NCBI RefSeq assembly: GCF_004028095.1
Contig: NZ_SBHM01000007.1
Location: 2,976,001 to 3,040,000, forward strand
Direction of reading: 5' to 3'
Source of the DNA: Paenarthrobacter ureafaciens
GTDB lineage: Bacteria > Actinomycetota > Actinomycetes > Actinomycetales > Micrococcaceae
DNA length: 64,000 nt
Numbering within the stretch: the first letter of the stretch is position 1; every line of letters starts with the position of its first letter. Of the stretch, positions 37,301-47,569 are shown piece by piece. Made by a program: the position numbers and the translations under genes. The notes beneath the pieces were generated by a model. That model was not told the origin of the DNA and searched no databases. It saw nothing but the letters and a program-made list of their open reading frames with translations.

Positions 37301-37891
37301 ATGACCGACGACCTCACCGACGGCGCATCGCAGCCGGCCCGCACTGCTCAACGCAAGTGGCGTCCCGCCATGATCTGGCTCTTCGCGGGTTTCGCGGTAT
37401 TTGCCTACGTCTTCGACCAACTGACCAAACTCTGGGTGACCAGCACCATGGTTGAGGGTGAAAGGATTCCGGTCCTTCCTCCGTTGCTGCACTGGTACTA
37501 CATCCGCAACTCCGGCGCGGCTTTTTCCATTGGTGAGAATGTGACCTGGATTTTCACCATCGTCATGGCCGCCGTATCGGTGGCGATCCTGTTCCAACTG
37601 CGGAAACTTGGCTCAGCATGGTGGGCGTTGTCCCTGGGCCTGTTGCTCGGCGGTGCCTTGGGCAACCTGACGGACAGGCTGTTCCGTGAACCGTCGTTTG
37701 CCATGGGACACGTGGTGGATTTCATTCAGCTTCCGAACTTCGCCATCTTCAATATTGCCGATTCCGCAGTGGTGTCGGGGGTGGTCATCATCTGCCTGCT
37801 GACGTTGCGGGGCATCGGCATGGACGGGAAGCGCCACGTCCCCGCTTCGAAGCACCCCAAGGAATCAACAGAGGGGCAGCCCGGTGAGTGA
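37301..37891 (+). CDS. lspA: Lipoprotein signal peptidase LspA
   Basis: Cleaves the signal peptide of prolipoproteins after lipidation. 196 residues with four transmembrane helices. The catalytic Asp pair lies in HVVDFIQL (near residue 143) and FNIADSAV (near residue 157), with [11 protein letters not shown] before them. A likely substrate is the lipoprotein encoded at 14396. Its stop overlaps the rluD GTG by 8 nt. Confidence 0.95.
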   Translation: MTDDLTDGASQPARTAQRKWRPAMIWLFAGFAVFAYVFDQLTKLWVTSTMVEGERIPVLPPLLHWYYIRNSGAAFSIGENVTWIFTIVMAAVSVAILFQLRKLGSAWWALSLGLLLGGALGNLTDRLFREPSFAMGHVVDFIQLPNFAIFNIADSAVVSGVVIICLLTLRGIGMDGKRHVPASKHPKESTEGQPGE

Positions 37892-38810
37892 GTCCGTTGT
37901 AGTCCCCGAGGATTTGGCGGGTGCGCGGGCCGACGCCGGGCTTGCCAAGCTGCTGGATATCTCCAGGTCCGCCGCGGCCCTGCTGCTGGCCGAGGGAAAT
38001 GTGACCAGCAGCGGAGCGGTACTGGGCAAATCAGCGAAACTCGTGGCGGGCGCCGTTTTGAGCGTGACGGTTCCGGAGCGCCCGGACCCCTTGGAAGTGG
38101 TGGAGGAAGTTGTGGAAGGCCTGAAGATCCTGTTGGATGACGAGGATTTCGTCGTCATCGACAAGCCGGTCGGCGTGGCTGCACACCCTTCGCCGGGTTG
38201 GGTGGGTCCTACGGTTGTGGGCGGCCTTGCGGGCGCCGGGTACCGTATCTCGACCTCCGGCGCGCCTGAACGTGCCGGCATAGTCCACAGGCTCGACGTC
38301 GGAACCTCCGGAGTGATGGTGGTGGCAAAGACGGAGCATGCCTACACGGTCTTGAAGAAGGCCTTCAAGGAGCGCACGGTGGACAAGGTCTACCATGCCG
38401 TGGTCCAAGGCCTTCCGGATCCCCTGGAGGGAACCATCGATGCCCCGATCGGACGCCACCCCGGCCATGACTGGCGGTTCGCCGTGATCGAAGACGGCCG
38501 CCCTTCGGTGACCCACTACGAAGTCCTTGAGGCGTTTGGCAAGGCAACGCTGGTGGAGGTCCACCTGGAGACAGGGCGCACCCATCAGATCCGTGTGCAC
38601 TTCTCGGCATTGCGCCACCCGTGTGCTGGAGATCTCACCTACGGCGCGGACCCCCGCCTGGCAGCGGATCTTGGGTTGACCCGGCAGTGGCTGCACGCCC
38701 GTCAGCTCGGGTTCAACCACCCGCGCACAGGGGAGTGGGTAGAGGTCACCAGCGAATACCCGGCAGACCTGCAGTACGCCCTTGATTTGCTGGCCAGTGG
38801 AGAAGCGTAG
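37884..38810 (+). CDS. Ribosomal large-subunit pseudouridine synthase (RluD/RluA family)
   Basis: 308 residues. An N-terminal S4-like domain ([22 protein letters not shown]) is followed by the pseudouridine synthase domain with the catalytic Asp in HRLDVGTSG (near residue 138) and the [11 protein letters not shown] motif. It probably modifies 23S rRNA; which uridines cannot be read from the sequence. Translationally coupled to lspA, as in other Actinobacteria. Confidence 0.93.
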   Translation: MSESVVVPEDLAGARADAGLAKLLDISRSAAALLLAEGNVTSSGAVLGKSAKLVAGAVLSVTVPERPDPLEVVEEVVEGLKILLDDEDFVVIDKPVGVAAHPSPGWVGPTVVGGLAGAGYRISTSGAPERAGIVHRLDVGTSGVMVVAKTEHAYTVLKKAFKERTVDKVYHAVVQGLPDPLEGTIDAPIGRHPGHDWRFAVIEDGRPSVTHYEVLEAFGKATLVEVHLETGRTHQIRVHFSALRHPCAGDLTYGADPRLAADLGLTRQWLHARQLGFNHPRTGEWVEVTSEYPADLQYALDLLASGEA

Positions 38811-38854
38811 TCGTTGACGCGGCCTGCCGTCCGGTTTCTGTCCGACCCGGGCGG

Positions 38855-38860
38855 TAGACT
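38855..38860 (+). promoter_or_regulatory. -10 element (TAGACT) of dnaE
   Basis: TAGACT is followed by ATCGGG and the GTG start at 38867, the same 6-nt spacing seen at other probable leaderless genes in the window. Confidence 0.5.
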
Positions 38861-38866
38861 ATCGGG

Positions 38867-41800
38867 GTGAGTTCCAGCAATGATTCGTTCGTCCATCTGC
38901 ACACCCACACCGAGTACTCCATGCTGGATGGAGCTGCGCGCCTCGGCGAGCTCTTCGACGAGACAGAGCGCCTGGGCATGCCTGCACTGGCCACGACGGA
39001 CCACGGTTATCTCTTCGGCGCCTTCGACTTCTGGCGGAAAGCCACGGACAAGGGCATCAAACCCATCATCGGCGTTGAAGCCTATGTGACTCCCGGAACC
39101 GCCCGCGGTGACAAGGAACGCGTACGTTGGGGTGATGAGAGCCAGCGCAAGGATGACGTCTCCGGTGGTGGTTCGTACACGCACATGACGTTGTTGAGCT
39201 ACAACAACGTGGGCATGCGCAACCTGTTCCGGGCCTCCTCCATCGCCTCGCTGGATTCCGTGTTCGGCAAATGGCCCCGCCTCGACCGCGAGTTGCTCAA
39301 CACCTACTCGGAGGGTTTGATCGCCACCACAGGGTGCCCCTCCGGCGAAGTCCAGACCCGTTTGCGGCTGGGCCAGTACAGGGAGGCCCTGGAAGCAGCT
39401 GCGGAATTCCGCGATATTTTTGGCGCCGAGAACTATTTCTGCGAGCTGATGGACCACGGGCTGGACATCGAACGCCGCGTTACCGGCGACCTCCTGCGCC
39501 TGGCCAAGGAACTGAACCTCCCGCTCGTGGCGACCAACGACCTCCACTACACGCACGAGCACGACGCCAAGGCCCACGAAGCACTCCTGGCGATCCAGTC
39601 CGGCTCCACGCTCCTGGAACCCACGTATGACAACGGCGGCTCGCGGTTCGCTTTTTCCGGCAGCGGCTACTACCTCAAGTCCCCCCAGGAGATGCGGGAA
39701 CTCTTCCGCGACCATCCCGAGGCCTGCGACAACACCCTCCTCATCGCTGAGCGTTGCGAGGTTTCGTTCAACACCAACGCGAACTACATGCCGCGGTTCC
39801 CCTGCCCGCCGGGCGAGGACGAGACGTCCTGGCTGGTCAAGGAAGTGGACAAGGGACTGGCCTACCGCTACCCCCAAGGCGTGCCGGACAAGGTCCGGAA
39901 GCAGGCGGATTACGAGCTCGAGGTCATTACCTCCATGGGCTTCCCGGGCTACTTCCTGGTGGTGGCCGACTTCATCAACTGGGCCAAGAACAACGGCATC
40001 CGGGTCGGCCCGGGCCGTGGTTCCGGCGCAGGCTCCATGGTGGCCTATGCCATGCGTATCACCGACCTCGATCCGCTGCAGCATGGCTTGATCTTTGAGC
40101 GGTTCCTGAACCCGGACCGCGTCTCCATGCCCGACTTTGACGTCGACTTCGACGATCGCCGCCGCTCCGAAGTCATCGATTACGTCACCCGGAAGTACGG
40201 GGATGAGCGTGTAGCGATGATCGTTACTTACGGCACCATCAAGACCAAGCAGGCGTTGAAGGACTCCTCGCGCGTCCTTGGCTACCCGTTCAGCATGGGT
40301 GAACAGCTGACCAAGGCACTTCCGCCGGCCGTCATGGCCAAGGACATCCCGCTGGCAGACATCCAGAACCCCGAGGCCAAGCGCTACAGCGAGGCCGGCG
40401 ATTTCCGCCAGCTCATTGCCACCGACCCCGAAGCCGCCAAGGTTTTCGAAACTGCACTGGGCATCGAAGGGTTGAAGAGGCAGTGGGGCGTCCACGCCGC
40501 GGGCGTCATCATGTCCTCGGACCCGATCATCGACGTCATCCCGATCATGCGCCGTTTCCAGGACGGCCAGGTCATCACGCAGTTCGACTATCCCACGTCC
40601 GAAGGCCTCGGCCTGATCAAGATGGACTTCCTGGGCCTGCGGAACCTGACGATCATTTCCGATGCCCTCGAGAACATCAAGATGAACCGGGGCGTCGACC
40701 TCGACCTTGAAAACCTGGCATTGGATGACGCGGCTTCCTATGAGCTGCTGGCGCGCGGCGACACCCTGGGCGTTTTCCAGCTCGACGGCGGACCCATGCG
40801 GTCGCTGCTCAAGCTCATGAAGCCGGATAACTTCGAAGACATTTCCGCCGTCCTGGCGCTATACCGTCCCGGTCCGATGGGTGCTAACGCCCACACGGAC
40901 TATGCCCTGCGCAAAAACGGGATTCAGGAAGTTATTCCGATCCACCCTGAACTTGCCGAGCCGCTGGAAGATATCCTCGGTGGAACCTTCGGCCTGATTG
41001 TGTATCAGGAACAGGTCATGGCCGTGGCGCAGAAACTTGCGGGATACTCGTTGGGCCAAGCCGACATCCTGCGCCGCGCCATGGGTAAGAAGAAGAAATC
41101 GGAACTGGACAAGCAGTTCGCAGGCTTCTCCCAGGGCATGCAGGACAACGGGTACTCCATGGACGCGGTCAAGACGCTGTGGGACATCCTGCTGCCGTTC
41201 TCCGACTACGCCTTCAACAAGGCCCACTCAGCCGCGTATGGCGTCATTTCCTATTGGACTGCCTACCTCAAGGCCCACTACGCCCCCGAGTACATGGCTG
41301 CCCTCCTCACCTCGGTGGGTGATGACAAGGACAAATCAGCCATCTACCTCAATGAGTGCCGGCGCATGGGCATCACCGTGCTGCCGCCGGACGTCAACGA
41401 GTCGTCGCTGAACTTCACCCCTGTGGGGAATGACATCCGCTTCGGCATGGGCGCCATCCGCAACGTCGGCGTGAACGTCGTCGAGGCGATGGTTTCCGCC
41501 CGTGCCACGGAAGGGGCCTACACCTCCTTCAAGGACTTCCTCATGAAGGTTCCGGCCATCGTGTGCAACAAGCGCACGATTGAGTCGCTGATCAAGGCCG
41601 GCGCGTTCGACTCTCTGGGCCACCATCGCCGGGCCTTGGCGATGATCCACGAAGAAGCCATCGACTCCGTCATTACTTTGAAGCGCAATGAAGCGATCGG
41701 CCAGTTCGATCTTTTCGCCGGGTTCGAGGACCAAGAGCCGGAAGCCTCGCTGACCACTGAAATTCCCGACCTTCCGGAATGGGAAAAGAAGGACAAGCTC

Positions 41801-42424
41801 TCCTTCGAGAGGGACATGCTGGGGCTCTATGTCTCAGACCACCCACTGCAGGGTCTCGAAGGTGTGCTCAGCCAGCACGCGGAACAGTCCATCACGTCGA
41901 TCATCGCCGAGGACGGACCGCACGACGGCGCGATCGTCACTATCGCGGGCATGATCACCTCCTTGAGCCGCCGTATCGCCAAAGCGAGCGGCAACGCCTA
42001 CGCCCGCGCCGAGATCGAGGACCTTGGCGGTTCAATGGAAGTCATGTTCTTCGGACAGGTCTATGGTCCGATCGCATCGGTACTGGCCGAGGACTTGATC
42101 GTTGTGGTCAAGGGCAGGCTGCAGCGCCGCGATGACGGAGCGGTGACGCTCAATTGCATGGAACTGTCTGTCCCGGACCTCAGTGAGAGCGTCAATGGTC
42201 CAGTGGTGATCACGATTCCCACGTTCAAGGCAACCGAGGCGGTGGTGACGGACCTGCGCGACGTCCTGCGCACGCACCGCGGCAATTCCGAGGTGCGGCT
42301 CAAACTGATGGGTGACACCAAAGTGGAAGTCATGGGCTTACCGGTGCATATGAGGGTGAACCCCAGCCCGTCGTTGTTCGGGGATCTCAAGGTGTTGCTG
42401 GGACCGGCCTGCCTGGACAATTGA
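38867..42424 (+). CDS. dnaE: DNA polymerase III alpha subunit (replicative, DnaE1)
   Basis: Catalytic subunit of the chromosomal replicase. 1,185 residues. N-terminal PHP domain with metal-binding FVHLHTHTEYSMLDG (~8-22); in DnaE1 of mycobacteria this domain proofreads. The C-family polymerase active site has Asp residues in PDFDVDFDD (423, 425, 427). GRGSGAGSMVAYAM, LALYRPGPMG and FNKAHSAAYG follow, then a helix-hairpin-helix and an OB fold near the C-terminus (GAIVTIAGMITSLSRRI). Start GTG; the -10 suggests a leaderless mRNA. It is long and SOS-unrelated, unlike error-prone DnaE2. Confidence 0.96.
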   Translation: MSSSNDSFVHLHTHTEYSMLDGAARLGELFDETERLGMPALATTDHGYLFGAFDFWRKATDKGIKPIIGVEAYVTPGTARGDKERVRWGDESQRKDDVSGGGSYTHMTLLSYNNVGMRNLFRASSIASLDSVFGKWPRLDRELLNTYSEGLIATTGCPSGEVQTRLRLGQYREALEAAAEFRDIFGAENYFCELMDHGLDIERRVTGDLLRLAKELNLPLVATNDLHYTHEHDAKAHEALLAIQSGSTLLEPTYDNGGSRFAFSGSGYYLKSPQEMRELFRDHPEACDNTLLIAERCEVSFNTNANYMPRFPCPPGEDETSWLVKEVDKGLAYRYPQGVPDKVRKQADYELEVITSMGFPGYFLVVADFINWAKNNGIRVGPGRGSGAGSMVAYAMRITDLDPLQHGLIFERFLNPDRVSMPDFDVDFDDRRRSEVIDYVTRKYGDERVAMIVTYGTIKTKQALKDSSRVLGYPFSMGEQLTKALPPAVMAKDIPLADIQNPEAKRYSEAGDFRQLIATDPEAAKVFETALGIEGLKRQWGVHAAGVIMSSDPIIDVIPIMRRFQDGQVITQFDYPTSEGLGLIKMDFLGLRNLTIISDALENIKMNRGVDLDLENLALDDAASYELLARGDTLGVFQLDGGPMRSLLKLMKPDNFEDISAVLALYRPGPMGANAHTDYALRKNGIQEVIPIHPELAEPLEDILGGTFGLIVYQEQVMAVAQKLAGYSLGQADILRRAMGKKKKSELDKQFAGFSQGMQDNGYSMDAVKTLWDILLPFSDYAFNKAHSAAYGVISYWTAYLKAHYAPEYMAALLTSVGDDKDKSAIYLNECRRMGITVLPPDVNESSLNFTPVGNDIRFGMGAIRNVGVNVVEAMVSARATEGAYTSFKDFLMKVPAIVCNKRTIESLIKAGAFDSLGHHRRALAMIHEEAIDSVITLKRNEAIGQFDLFAGFEDQEPEASLTTEIPDLPEWEKKDKLSFERDMLGLYVSDHPLQGLEGVLSQHAEQSITSIIAEDGPHDGAIVTIAGMITSLSRRIAKASGNAYARAEIEDLGGSMEVMFFGQVYGPIASVLAEDLIVVVKGRLQRRDDGAVTLNCMELSVPDLSESVNGPVVITIPTFKATEAVVTDLRDVLRTHRGNSEVRLKLMGDTKVEVMGLPVHMRVNPSPSLFGDLKVLLGPACLDN

Positions 42425-42445
42425 GTCCTGCAGCGCCGGACAGCG

Positions 42446-42946
42446 CTAAATCTCGTAGTCCAGTGGCGCAGGCTTGCTGTAACTGCCGCTGTGGTAGAGC
42501 AGGGGAGTGCCGCCGTCGCCTACCTGGCCGTCGACCACTTCCACCACTACTACTGCGTTGTTCTCGAAGGACAGCCGCATCTGGATTTTTCCGACGAGCC
42601 AGCCTGTGACGTCCTTCAGAATGGGAACCTCGTAGGGGCCGGGTTCCCAGTGGTCGCCCTCGAAGCGGTCACGGGTACGGGCAAAGCGATCGGCGAGGGC
42701 CTGGTTCTCGAGACCCAGCATGTGGACCCCGATGTAGTTGGCGTTTGCCACCGCGGGCCAAGAGCTGGAGCTTCGGGCCATATTGAAAGTGAACCGCGGA
42801 GGCTCAGCTGACAGGGAGGCCACTGACGTCGCGGTGAAGCCGAACGGCTTTCCGTTCAAGTTGGCGGTGATGATCGCCACCCCGGCCGCATGGCGCCGGA
42901 ACATTTCCCTGAAGGTCTGCTCGAAGCCGGGTACTGCATTTGCCAC
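42446..42946 (-). CDS. Flavin reductase-like FMN-binding protein
   Basis: 166 residues of the flavin reductase fold. Motifs: GVAIITANLNGKPFGFTATSVASLSAEPP (family core) and a C-terminal LLYHSGSY. Such proteins supply reduced FMN to two-component monooxygenases or act as diflavin-like reductases; no monooxygenase gene is adjacent. GTG start with AGGAGA about 10 nt upstream. It is convergent with dnaE, 21 nt apart. Confidence 0.85.
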   Translation of the reverse strand: MANAVPGFEQTFREMFRRHAAGVAIITANLNGKPFGFTATSVASLSAEPPRFTFNMARSSSSWPAVANANYIGVHMLGLENQALADRFARTRDRFEGDHWEPGPYEVPILKDVTGWLVGKIQMRLSFENNAVVVVEVVDGQVGDGGTPLLYHSGSYSKPAPLDYEI

Positions 42947-43021
42947 GGTGGTCTGTCTCCTGGGTCAGCGGGGTCTCTCCCTTCAGGGTATGCCTGGCAG
43001 CGCCGTCCATCCGCATTTGTG

Positions 43022-43049
43022 TTGAGCGGCGGTGAACGTTTGTTAATGT
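43022..43049 (+). promoter_or_regulatory. Promoter of the membrane protein gene at 43057
   Basis: -35 TTGAGC (43022-43027), a 16-bp spacer and -10 TAATGT (43044-43049), then 7 nt to the ATG. Both hexamers are good, making this one of the clearest leaderless promoters in the window. Confidence 0.6.
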
Positions 43050-43056
43050 GAAGTCC

Positions 43057-43605
43057 ATGACCGAGCCCACTCCGCACCTCATTGCCGCAACCCGGCACAC
43101 CGGCCCGTCCGCCCCGCCCGTGCGCACGGACCGTTTCCGCAAGGACATCGCATGGGTGGCCGCTCCATTGGCGGCCGGAGTGATTGCCGGTTTCCTGTGG
43201 TGGTTGCTGGCCCCGGGAGGAGGAAACGTGCTGTCCGGAAATCCCGAACTGGCCAATCCTTCAAACCCTGACTCGTGGTTGCCGCGGGATCTGACCCTGG
43301 CTGCCCTCATGGTGCTGGCCGGTTGCATCATCGGCCTGACGTTGGACGGCAGGCTTGACGGACCGGGAGCCGGGAGGCGGTTCGGATTCGCCTTGGGCGG
43401 AGGAGCAGCAGGCGCTTTGGCCGCGTGGGGAGTCGGGCTCCTGACCGGGCTGCTGTGGGGTCCCGCGCCGGAGCCTGGATTGGGGCCGGAATACGGCTTC
43501 ACGCTGCGATCCTATGCTGCGCTCTTGCTGTGGCCGGCCGCCACGGCCTTCGTGACGTTCGCCCTGGCGCTGTTCGGGGTTCTTTCCCGGAAGCCCGTAA
43601 AATAG
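43057..43605 (+). CDS. Four-helix membrane protein, function unknown
   Basis: 182 residues. After ~35 polar residues come four transmembrane helices (~37-57, 85-105, 115-140, 155-178). It resembles DUF2567-type actinobacterial membrane proteins, but I cannot confirm the family. I chose the ATG at 43057 (a GTG lies at 43048) because of the -10 box 7 nt upstream. It ends 5 nt before the hisD GTG, and the hisD -10 lies inside its last codons. Confidence 0.75.
   Translation: MTEPTPHLIAATRHTGPSAPPVRTDRFRKDIAWVAAPLAAGVIAGFLWWLLAPGGGNVLSGNPELANPSNPDSWLPRDLTLAALMVLAGCIIGLTLDGRLDGPGAGRRFGFALGGGAAGALAAWGVGLLTGLLWGPAPEPGLGPEYGFTLRSYAALLLWPAATAFVTFALALFGVLSRKPVK
43598..43603 (+). promoter_or_regulatory. 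-10 element (TAAAAT) of hisD
   Basis: TAAAAT overlaps the last codons of the preceding gene and lies 7 nt before the hisD GTG, fitting a leaderless start. The -35 is weak. Confidence 0.45.
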
Positions 43606-43610
43606 CTCGG

Positions 43611-44984
43611 GTGAGCTCTCCTTCTGATTTCAATGCAACTGTCACCGCGTCTTTGGACTTCCGCAGCATCGATTTCCGCGGCCGCCGGCTTTCGCTGGCG
43701 GAGCTGAAGTCCGCCTTGCCCCGTGCCAAGCATCAGACCATGGCGGACGCGGAACAGAAAGTGCTGGACATCATCGCCGATGTCCGCAGCCGCGGCTTCG
43801 GCGCCCTGGCAGACTTGGCAGCAAAGTTCGACGGCGTTGAGCAGTCCCACCCGCGCGTCCCGGCTGAAGAGATCGCCAACGCCTTGCGGCAGCTGGATCC
43901 CGGCGTGAGGGCTGCGCTGGAAGAATCCATCACCCGCGCCAAGCAGTTCGCCGAGCGGCAGAAGCCGGCAAATGTCGATGTGCAGCTGGCTGATGGTGCC
44001 GTGGTGAGCCAGAACTGGATTCCCGTGGGGCGGGTGGGTCTTTATGTGCCCGGCGGCCTCGCGCCCCTGGCGTCCTCGGTCATCATGAATGTTGTGCCCG
44101 CCGTGGCGGCCGGGGTTGATTCAATTGCTTTGGCTTCACCGCCCCAGAAGGATTTCGGGGGACTCCCGCACCCCACCATCCTTGCTGCTGCTGCGCTCCT
44201 CGGCATCGACGAGGTCTATGCCATCGGGGGCGCGCAGGCCATCGTGTCCTTCGCCTACGGAGTTCCGGGCGACGGCACCGAACTGCCGATTGAACCGGTG
44301 GATGTGGTGACAGGACCGGGCAATATCTTCGTGGCCACGGCCAAACGCCTGGTCAAGGGCGTCGTTGGCATCGACTCCGAAGCCGGCACCACCGAGATCG
44401 CGATCCTGGCGGACGCCACTGCCAAGCCCGCCCTGGTAGCTGCCGACCTGATCAGCCAAGCCGAACACGACCCCAAGGCCGCATCGGTCCTGGTGACCGA
44501 ATCCGCGGAACTGGCCGGCGCCGTCGTGGATGAACTGAACCGGCAGGCCGCGGCCACCAAACACAGCGCCCGGGTCCGTGAGGCCCTTTCAGGCCCGCAG
44601 TCCGGTGTTGTCCTGGTGGATGACCTGGAACAGGGGATCGCGGTGTGCAATGCCTATGCGGCTGAGCACCTGGAAATCATGACCGCCAATGCTCCGGCGG
44701 TGGCGGGGCGGATCCGGAACGCCGGCGCGATCTTCGTGGGCGATTACAGCCCGGTCAGCCTGGGCGATTACTGCGCAGGATCCAACCACGTTCTTCCTAC
44801 CAGCGGTACGGCTGCCTTCTCCTCCGGACTGAACGTCACTACCTTCCTCAGGGCAGTCCAAGTGATCAATTATGATCGTGCGGCCCTTGAGCAGGTCAGC
44901 GGGCACATCGTGAATCTGGCCGGCGCGGAGGACCTTCCAGGGCACGGGGAGGCTGTGCAAATTCGGTTCGCCGAACGGTCCTGA
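43611..44984 (+). CDS. hisD: Histidinol dehydrogenase
   Basis: Last two steps of histidine synthesis: NAD-dependent oxidation of L-histidinol to L-histidine. 457 residues. Family segments are [37 protein letters not shown] and SQAEHDP (Zn ligands), followed by AAEHLEI and [11 protein letters not shown]. The open frame extends into the upstream gene; GTG 43611 is the start. No other his gene is in the window, and a terminator follows, so hisD is monocistronic or ends the preceding unit. Confidence 0.95.
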   Translation: MSSPSDFNATVTASLDFRSIDFRGRRLSLAELKSALPRAKHQTMADAEQKVLDIIADVRSRGFGALADLAAKFDGVEQSHPRVPAEEIANALRQLDPGVRAALEESITRAKQFAERQKPANVDVQLADGAVVSQNWIPVGRVGLYVPGGLAPLASSVIMNVVPAVAAGVDSIALASPPQKDFGGLPHPTILAAAALLGIDEVYAIGGAQAIVSFAYGVPGDGTELPIEPVDVVTGPGNIFVATAKRLVKGVVGIDSEAGTTEIAILADATAKPALVAADLISQAEHDPKAASVLVTESAELAGAVVDELNRQAAATKHSARVREALSGPQSGVVLVDDLEQGIAVCNAYAAEHLEIMTANAPAVAGRIRNAGAIFVGDYSPVSLGDYCAGSNHVLPTSGTAAFSSGLNVTTFLRAVQVINYDRAALEQVSGHIVNLAGAEDLPGHGEAVQIRFAERS

Positions 44985-45022
44985 CCACTATATATACGGG
45001 CGGCCACCACTACATATAGTAA
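44985..45022 (+). promoter_or_regulatory. Pair of NrdR-box-like sites upstream of nrdR
   Basis: Two AT-rich sites, CCACTATATATACGGG (44985-45000) and CCACTACATATAGTAA (45007-45022), each match the NrdR-box consensus acaCwATATaTwGtgt at about 12 of 16 positions. Their spacing is 22 bp, two helical turns, as for the paired boxes of known NrdR targets. They lie just upstream of the putative nrdR -35. Confidence 0.55.
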
Positions 45023-45030
45023 TTACAAGC

Positions 45031-45060
45031 TTGTCATTAGCCTGTGGGCGACCCTAAAAT
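45031..45060 (+). promoter_or_regulatory. nrdR promoter
   Basis: -35 TTGTCA (45031-45036), an 18-bp spacer and -10 TAAAAT (45055-45060). The -10 overlaps the hisD terminator stem, so transcripts from here would start inside the stem and could not form the hairpin. Confidence 0.55.
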
Positions 45061-45092
45061 GGTGCCGGAAGCGAAACTTCCGGCACCATTTT
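45056..45092 (+). terminator. hisD terminator
   Basis: A 16-bp perfect stem (11 GC-rich pairs extended by A-T pairs), a CGAAA loop and TTTTTT, about 72 nt after the hisD stop. Confidence 0.92.
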
Positions 45093-45146
45093 TTATCCGG
45101 CGGCTCTGCCGGAACAGCCCAGCCGGAACCATCAGGGAGGCCCAGC

Positions 45147-45653
45147 GTGTACTGTCCGTTCTGCCGGAATCCTGATTCGCGCGTCGTTGACAGCCGCATG
45201 GCCGATGACGGTTCGTCCATACGCCGTAGGCGCCAGTGCCCTGAGTGCGGCCGTCGCTTCACCACTGTGGAAACCACGAGCCTGTCGGTCATCAAACGCT
45301 CAGGGGTTGGGGAGCCGTTCAGCCGCATCAAGGTGATCAACGGCGTCCGCAAGGCTTGCCAGGGGCGCCCTGTGACGGAGGACGACCTCGCCATGCTCGC
45401 TCAGGAGGTCGAAGAGAACATCCGCTCCTCGGGTGCAGCCGAAATTGATGCCCACGAGGTCGGACTCGCCATTCTGGGCCCGTTGCGCAACCTCGATGAA
45501 GTGGCCTACCTGCGGTTCGCCAGTGTCTACCAGGCGTTCGAGTCGCTGGAAGACTTCGAATCAGCCATCGCGTTGCTGCGCCACGACGGCGGCGCGCACG
45601 CCAAGGCCGCAGGCCTCAAGGATGCCAAGAGCGCGGAAAAGAGCCAGCTATAA
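45147..45653 (+). CDS. nrdR: Transcriptional repressor NrdR
   Basis: Senses dATP/ATP and represses ribonucleotide reductase genes. 168 residues. The N-terminal zinc ribbon has CPFC and CPEC (Cys ~2, 5, 31, 34), followed by the ATP-cone domain starting near residue 47 ([16 protein letters not shown]). GTG start with GGGAGG about 8 nt upstream. No ribonucleotide reductase gene is in the window. NrdR-box-like sequences upstream suggest autoregulation. Confidence 0.96.
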   Translation: MYCPFCRNPDSRVVDSRMADDGSSIRRRRQCPECGRRFTTVETTSLSVIKRSGVGEPFSRIKVINGVRKACQGRPVTEDDLAMLAQEVEENIRSSGAAEIDAHEVGLAILGPLRNLDEVAYLRFASVYQAFESLEDFESAIALLRHDGGAHAKAAGLKDAKSAEKSQL

Positions 45654-45659
45654 GAGCTT

Positions 45660-45695
45660 GATGGCGGCTGCGGAGGGGAAGCCGCAGCCGCCATC
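45660..45695. terminator. Bidirectional hairpin between nrdR and ppgK
   Basis: A perfect 14-bp stem with an 8-nt loop between convergent genes, 6 nt after the nrdR stop and 12 nt after the ppgK stop. There is no strong U tract. Confidence 0.75.
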
Positions 45696-45707
45696 TTCAT
45701 ACCCGCA

Positions 45708-46544
45708 CTATTTGGCGAGCTTGTGGTGCAGTGCGACTTCCAGTGCGGCACCCACGATGCCGGCGTCATTCTTCAGCTTTGCCGTGACGATCCTCGTGCG
45801 AAGGTCCAGGTGGGGGAAGTATTCGTCCGACCGCTTGGAGATTCCACCGCCGATGATGAACAGTTCGGGCGAGAAGAGGAACTCCACGTGCTGGAGGTAG
45901 CGGTTAAGCAGTACTCCGTATTCGTCCCAGCTCAGCCCGTCCCGTTCCCGGGCAACAGCTGAGGCCTTGGTTTCGGCGTCGAAGCCGTCCACCTCAAGGT
46001 GGCCCAACTCGGCGTTCGGCACCAACTGGCCGTTGAAGATGAACGCCGATCCGATACCCGTGCCCAACGTGATGACCAGGACCGTCCCGCCGACTCCTTC
46101 GCCCGCCCCGTAGCGGGCTTCCGCCAGACCGGCAGCATCGGCGTCATTGATGACCTCCACAGGGCGGCCCAGACGCTCAGTGAGCTGCTTGTCGATGTCG
46201 GTGTTGAGCCATGACTTGTCGACGTTAGCCGCGGAATGGACCACACCGTGCTGGATAATGCCCGGGAAGGTCACGCCCACCGGCGAATCCGGGGCGGGAG
46301 CATCAGGACGCTTGGAGAGTTCTTCGACGATTTCGGCAACTACCTCGGCGACCGCCTCCGGCGTAGCAGGCTGCGGGGTCGGCACGCGGAACCGGTCGCC
46401 GATCAGCTTGCCCTTCTTGAGGTCGACAGTGCCGCCTTTGATTCCCGTTCCACCGATGTCGATTCCGATCAGCGGTGCGTGCTTGTAGGTCTTCTCATCC
46501 TTTTTGGACAATTCAATTCCGATCATGGCAGGAGGGTTGGACAT
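45708..46544 (-). CDS. ppgK: Polyphosphate glucokinase
   Basis: Phosphorylates glucose with polyphosphate (or ATP). 278 residues. ROK-type fold with [14 protein letters not shown] near residue 25, [17 protein letters not shown] and [13 protein letters not shown]; the ROK CxCGxxGCxE zinc motif is absent, as in PpgK enzymes. The first ~22 residues precede the usual start, and M7 is an alternative. Distinct from the ATP-type ROK kinase at 3390. Confidence 0.88.
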   Translation of the reverse strand: MSNPPAMIGIELSKKDEKTYKHAPLIGIDIGGTGIKGGTVDLKKGKLIGDRFRVPTPQPATPEAVAEVVAEIVEELSKRPDAPAPDSPVGVTFPGIIQHGVVHSAANVDKSWLNTDIDKQLTERLGRPVEVINDADAAGLAEARYGAGEGVGGTVLVITLGTGIGSAFIFNGQLVPNAELGHLEVDGFDAETKASAVARERDGLSWDEYGVLLNRYLQHVEFLFSPELFIIGGGISKRSDEYFPHLDLRTRIVTAKLKNDAGIVGAALEVALHHKLAK

Positions 46545-46583
46545 GCCGCAGCCACGAAAGCTGCGTGGACCTTCCGGAAGTTC

Positions 46584-47462
46584 TCAGGGAAGGGTAAGGA
46601 TTTCCGCGCCGGTCTCTGTGACCAGCAGGGTGTGCTCGAACTGGGCTGTGCGTTTGCGGTCCTTGGTGACGACTGTCCAGTCGTCGGCCCACATGTCCCA
46701 TTCGATGGTGCCGAGGGTCAGCATGGGTTCAATGGTGAAGACCATGCCGGGTTCGATCACGGTGTTGTAAGCGGGGGCTGCGTCATAGTGGGGGATGATG
46801 AGGCCCGTGTGGAATGCCTCGCCGACTCCATGCCCCGTGAAGTCCCTCACCACGCCGTAGCCGAAACGCTTTGCGTACGACTGGATGGCGCGGCCTATGA
46901 CGTTGATTTCGCGGCCTGGAGCCACGGCCTTGATGGCCCGGTTGAGCGACTCCTGCGTACGCTCAACCAGGAGACGGGACTCTTCATCCACGTCGCCCAC
47001 CAGGAAAGTGTAATTGGTGTCCCCATGGACGCCATTGATGTATGCGGTGATGTCTATGTTGAGGATGTCGCCGTCCTGGACCACTGTGGAATCCGGGATC
47101 CCATGGCAGATGACCTCATTCAGCGAGGAACACAATGACTTGGGAAATCCGCGGTACCCCAGCGTTGAGGGATAGGCCTTGTGGTCCAGGAGGAATTCAT
47201 GCCCTACCCGGTCCAGCAGATCCGTGGTGACGCCGGGCTTGATGTGTTTCCCCACTTCGACGATAGCCTGCGCCGCGATCCTGGCTGCGACCCTGATTTT
47301 TTCGATGGTTTCCGCGGACTTGACCTCGGAGCCCGTGAATTTGGCCGGTGCCTTCTTGCCGACGTACTCGGGACGCGGAATCGACGCCGGTACGGGCAGT
47401 TCGGGGCTGACGGTTCCGGGAGTGAGCGTGCCGATGGGTGCGGTCAAAGCGGGAGAAGGCAT
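46584..47462 (-). CDS. map: Type I methionine aminopeptidase
   Basis: Removes the N-terminal Met from new proteins. 292 residues, with a ~45-residue N-terminal extension typical of actinobacterial MapB-type enzymes. Metal ligands: Asp in LNIDITAYI and HGDTNYTF, His in GHGVGEAFH, Glu in TIEPML and FEHTLLV. I chose the ATG at 47462; the frame opens 69 nt earlier, but TATGAT lies 6 nt before this ATG. Confidence 0.94.
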   Translation of the reverse strand: MPSPALTAPIGTLTPGTVSPELPVPASIPRPEYVGKKAPAKFTGSEVKSAETIEKIRVAARIAAQAIVEVGKHIKPGVTTDLLDRVGHEFLLDHKAYPSTLGYRGFPKSLCSSLNEVICHGIPDSTVVQDGDILNIDITAYINGVHGDTNYTFLVGDVDEESRLLVERTQESLNRAIKAVAPGREINVIGRAIQSYAKRFGYGVVRDFTGHGVGEAFHTGLIIPHYDAAPAYNTVIEPGMVFTIEPMLTLGTIEWDMWADDWTVVTKDRKRTAQFEHTLLVTETGAEILTLP

Positions 47463-47468
47463 AGATTG

Positions 47469-47474
47469 ATCATA
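47469..47474 (-). promoter_or_regulatory. -10 element (TATGAT) of map
   Basis: On the minus strand TATGAT is followed by CAATCT and ATG, giving the 6-nt leaderless spacing. The match to the -10 consensus is good (5 of 6); the -35 is weak. Confidence 0.55.
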
Positions 47475-47569
47475 TAAGGCACGCAAGAGACGCACGTAAC
47501 AGAGGCCGGGGTCGTCGGCCAAGCCTGCCAAACGTTACGTGCCACCGGTCCGCAGATGGAGGAGGAAAC

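Noticed and set aside
38702..40495. 597-codon minus-strand frame opposite dnaE
   Set aside because: Opposite the PHP and polymerase motifs of DnaE; shadow frame.
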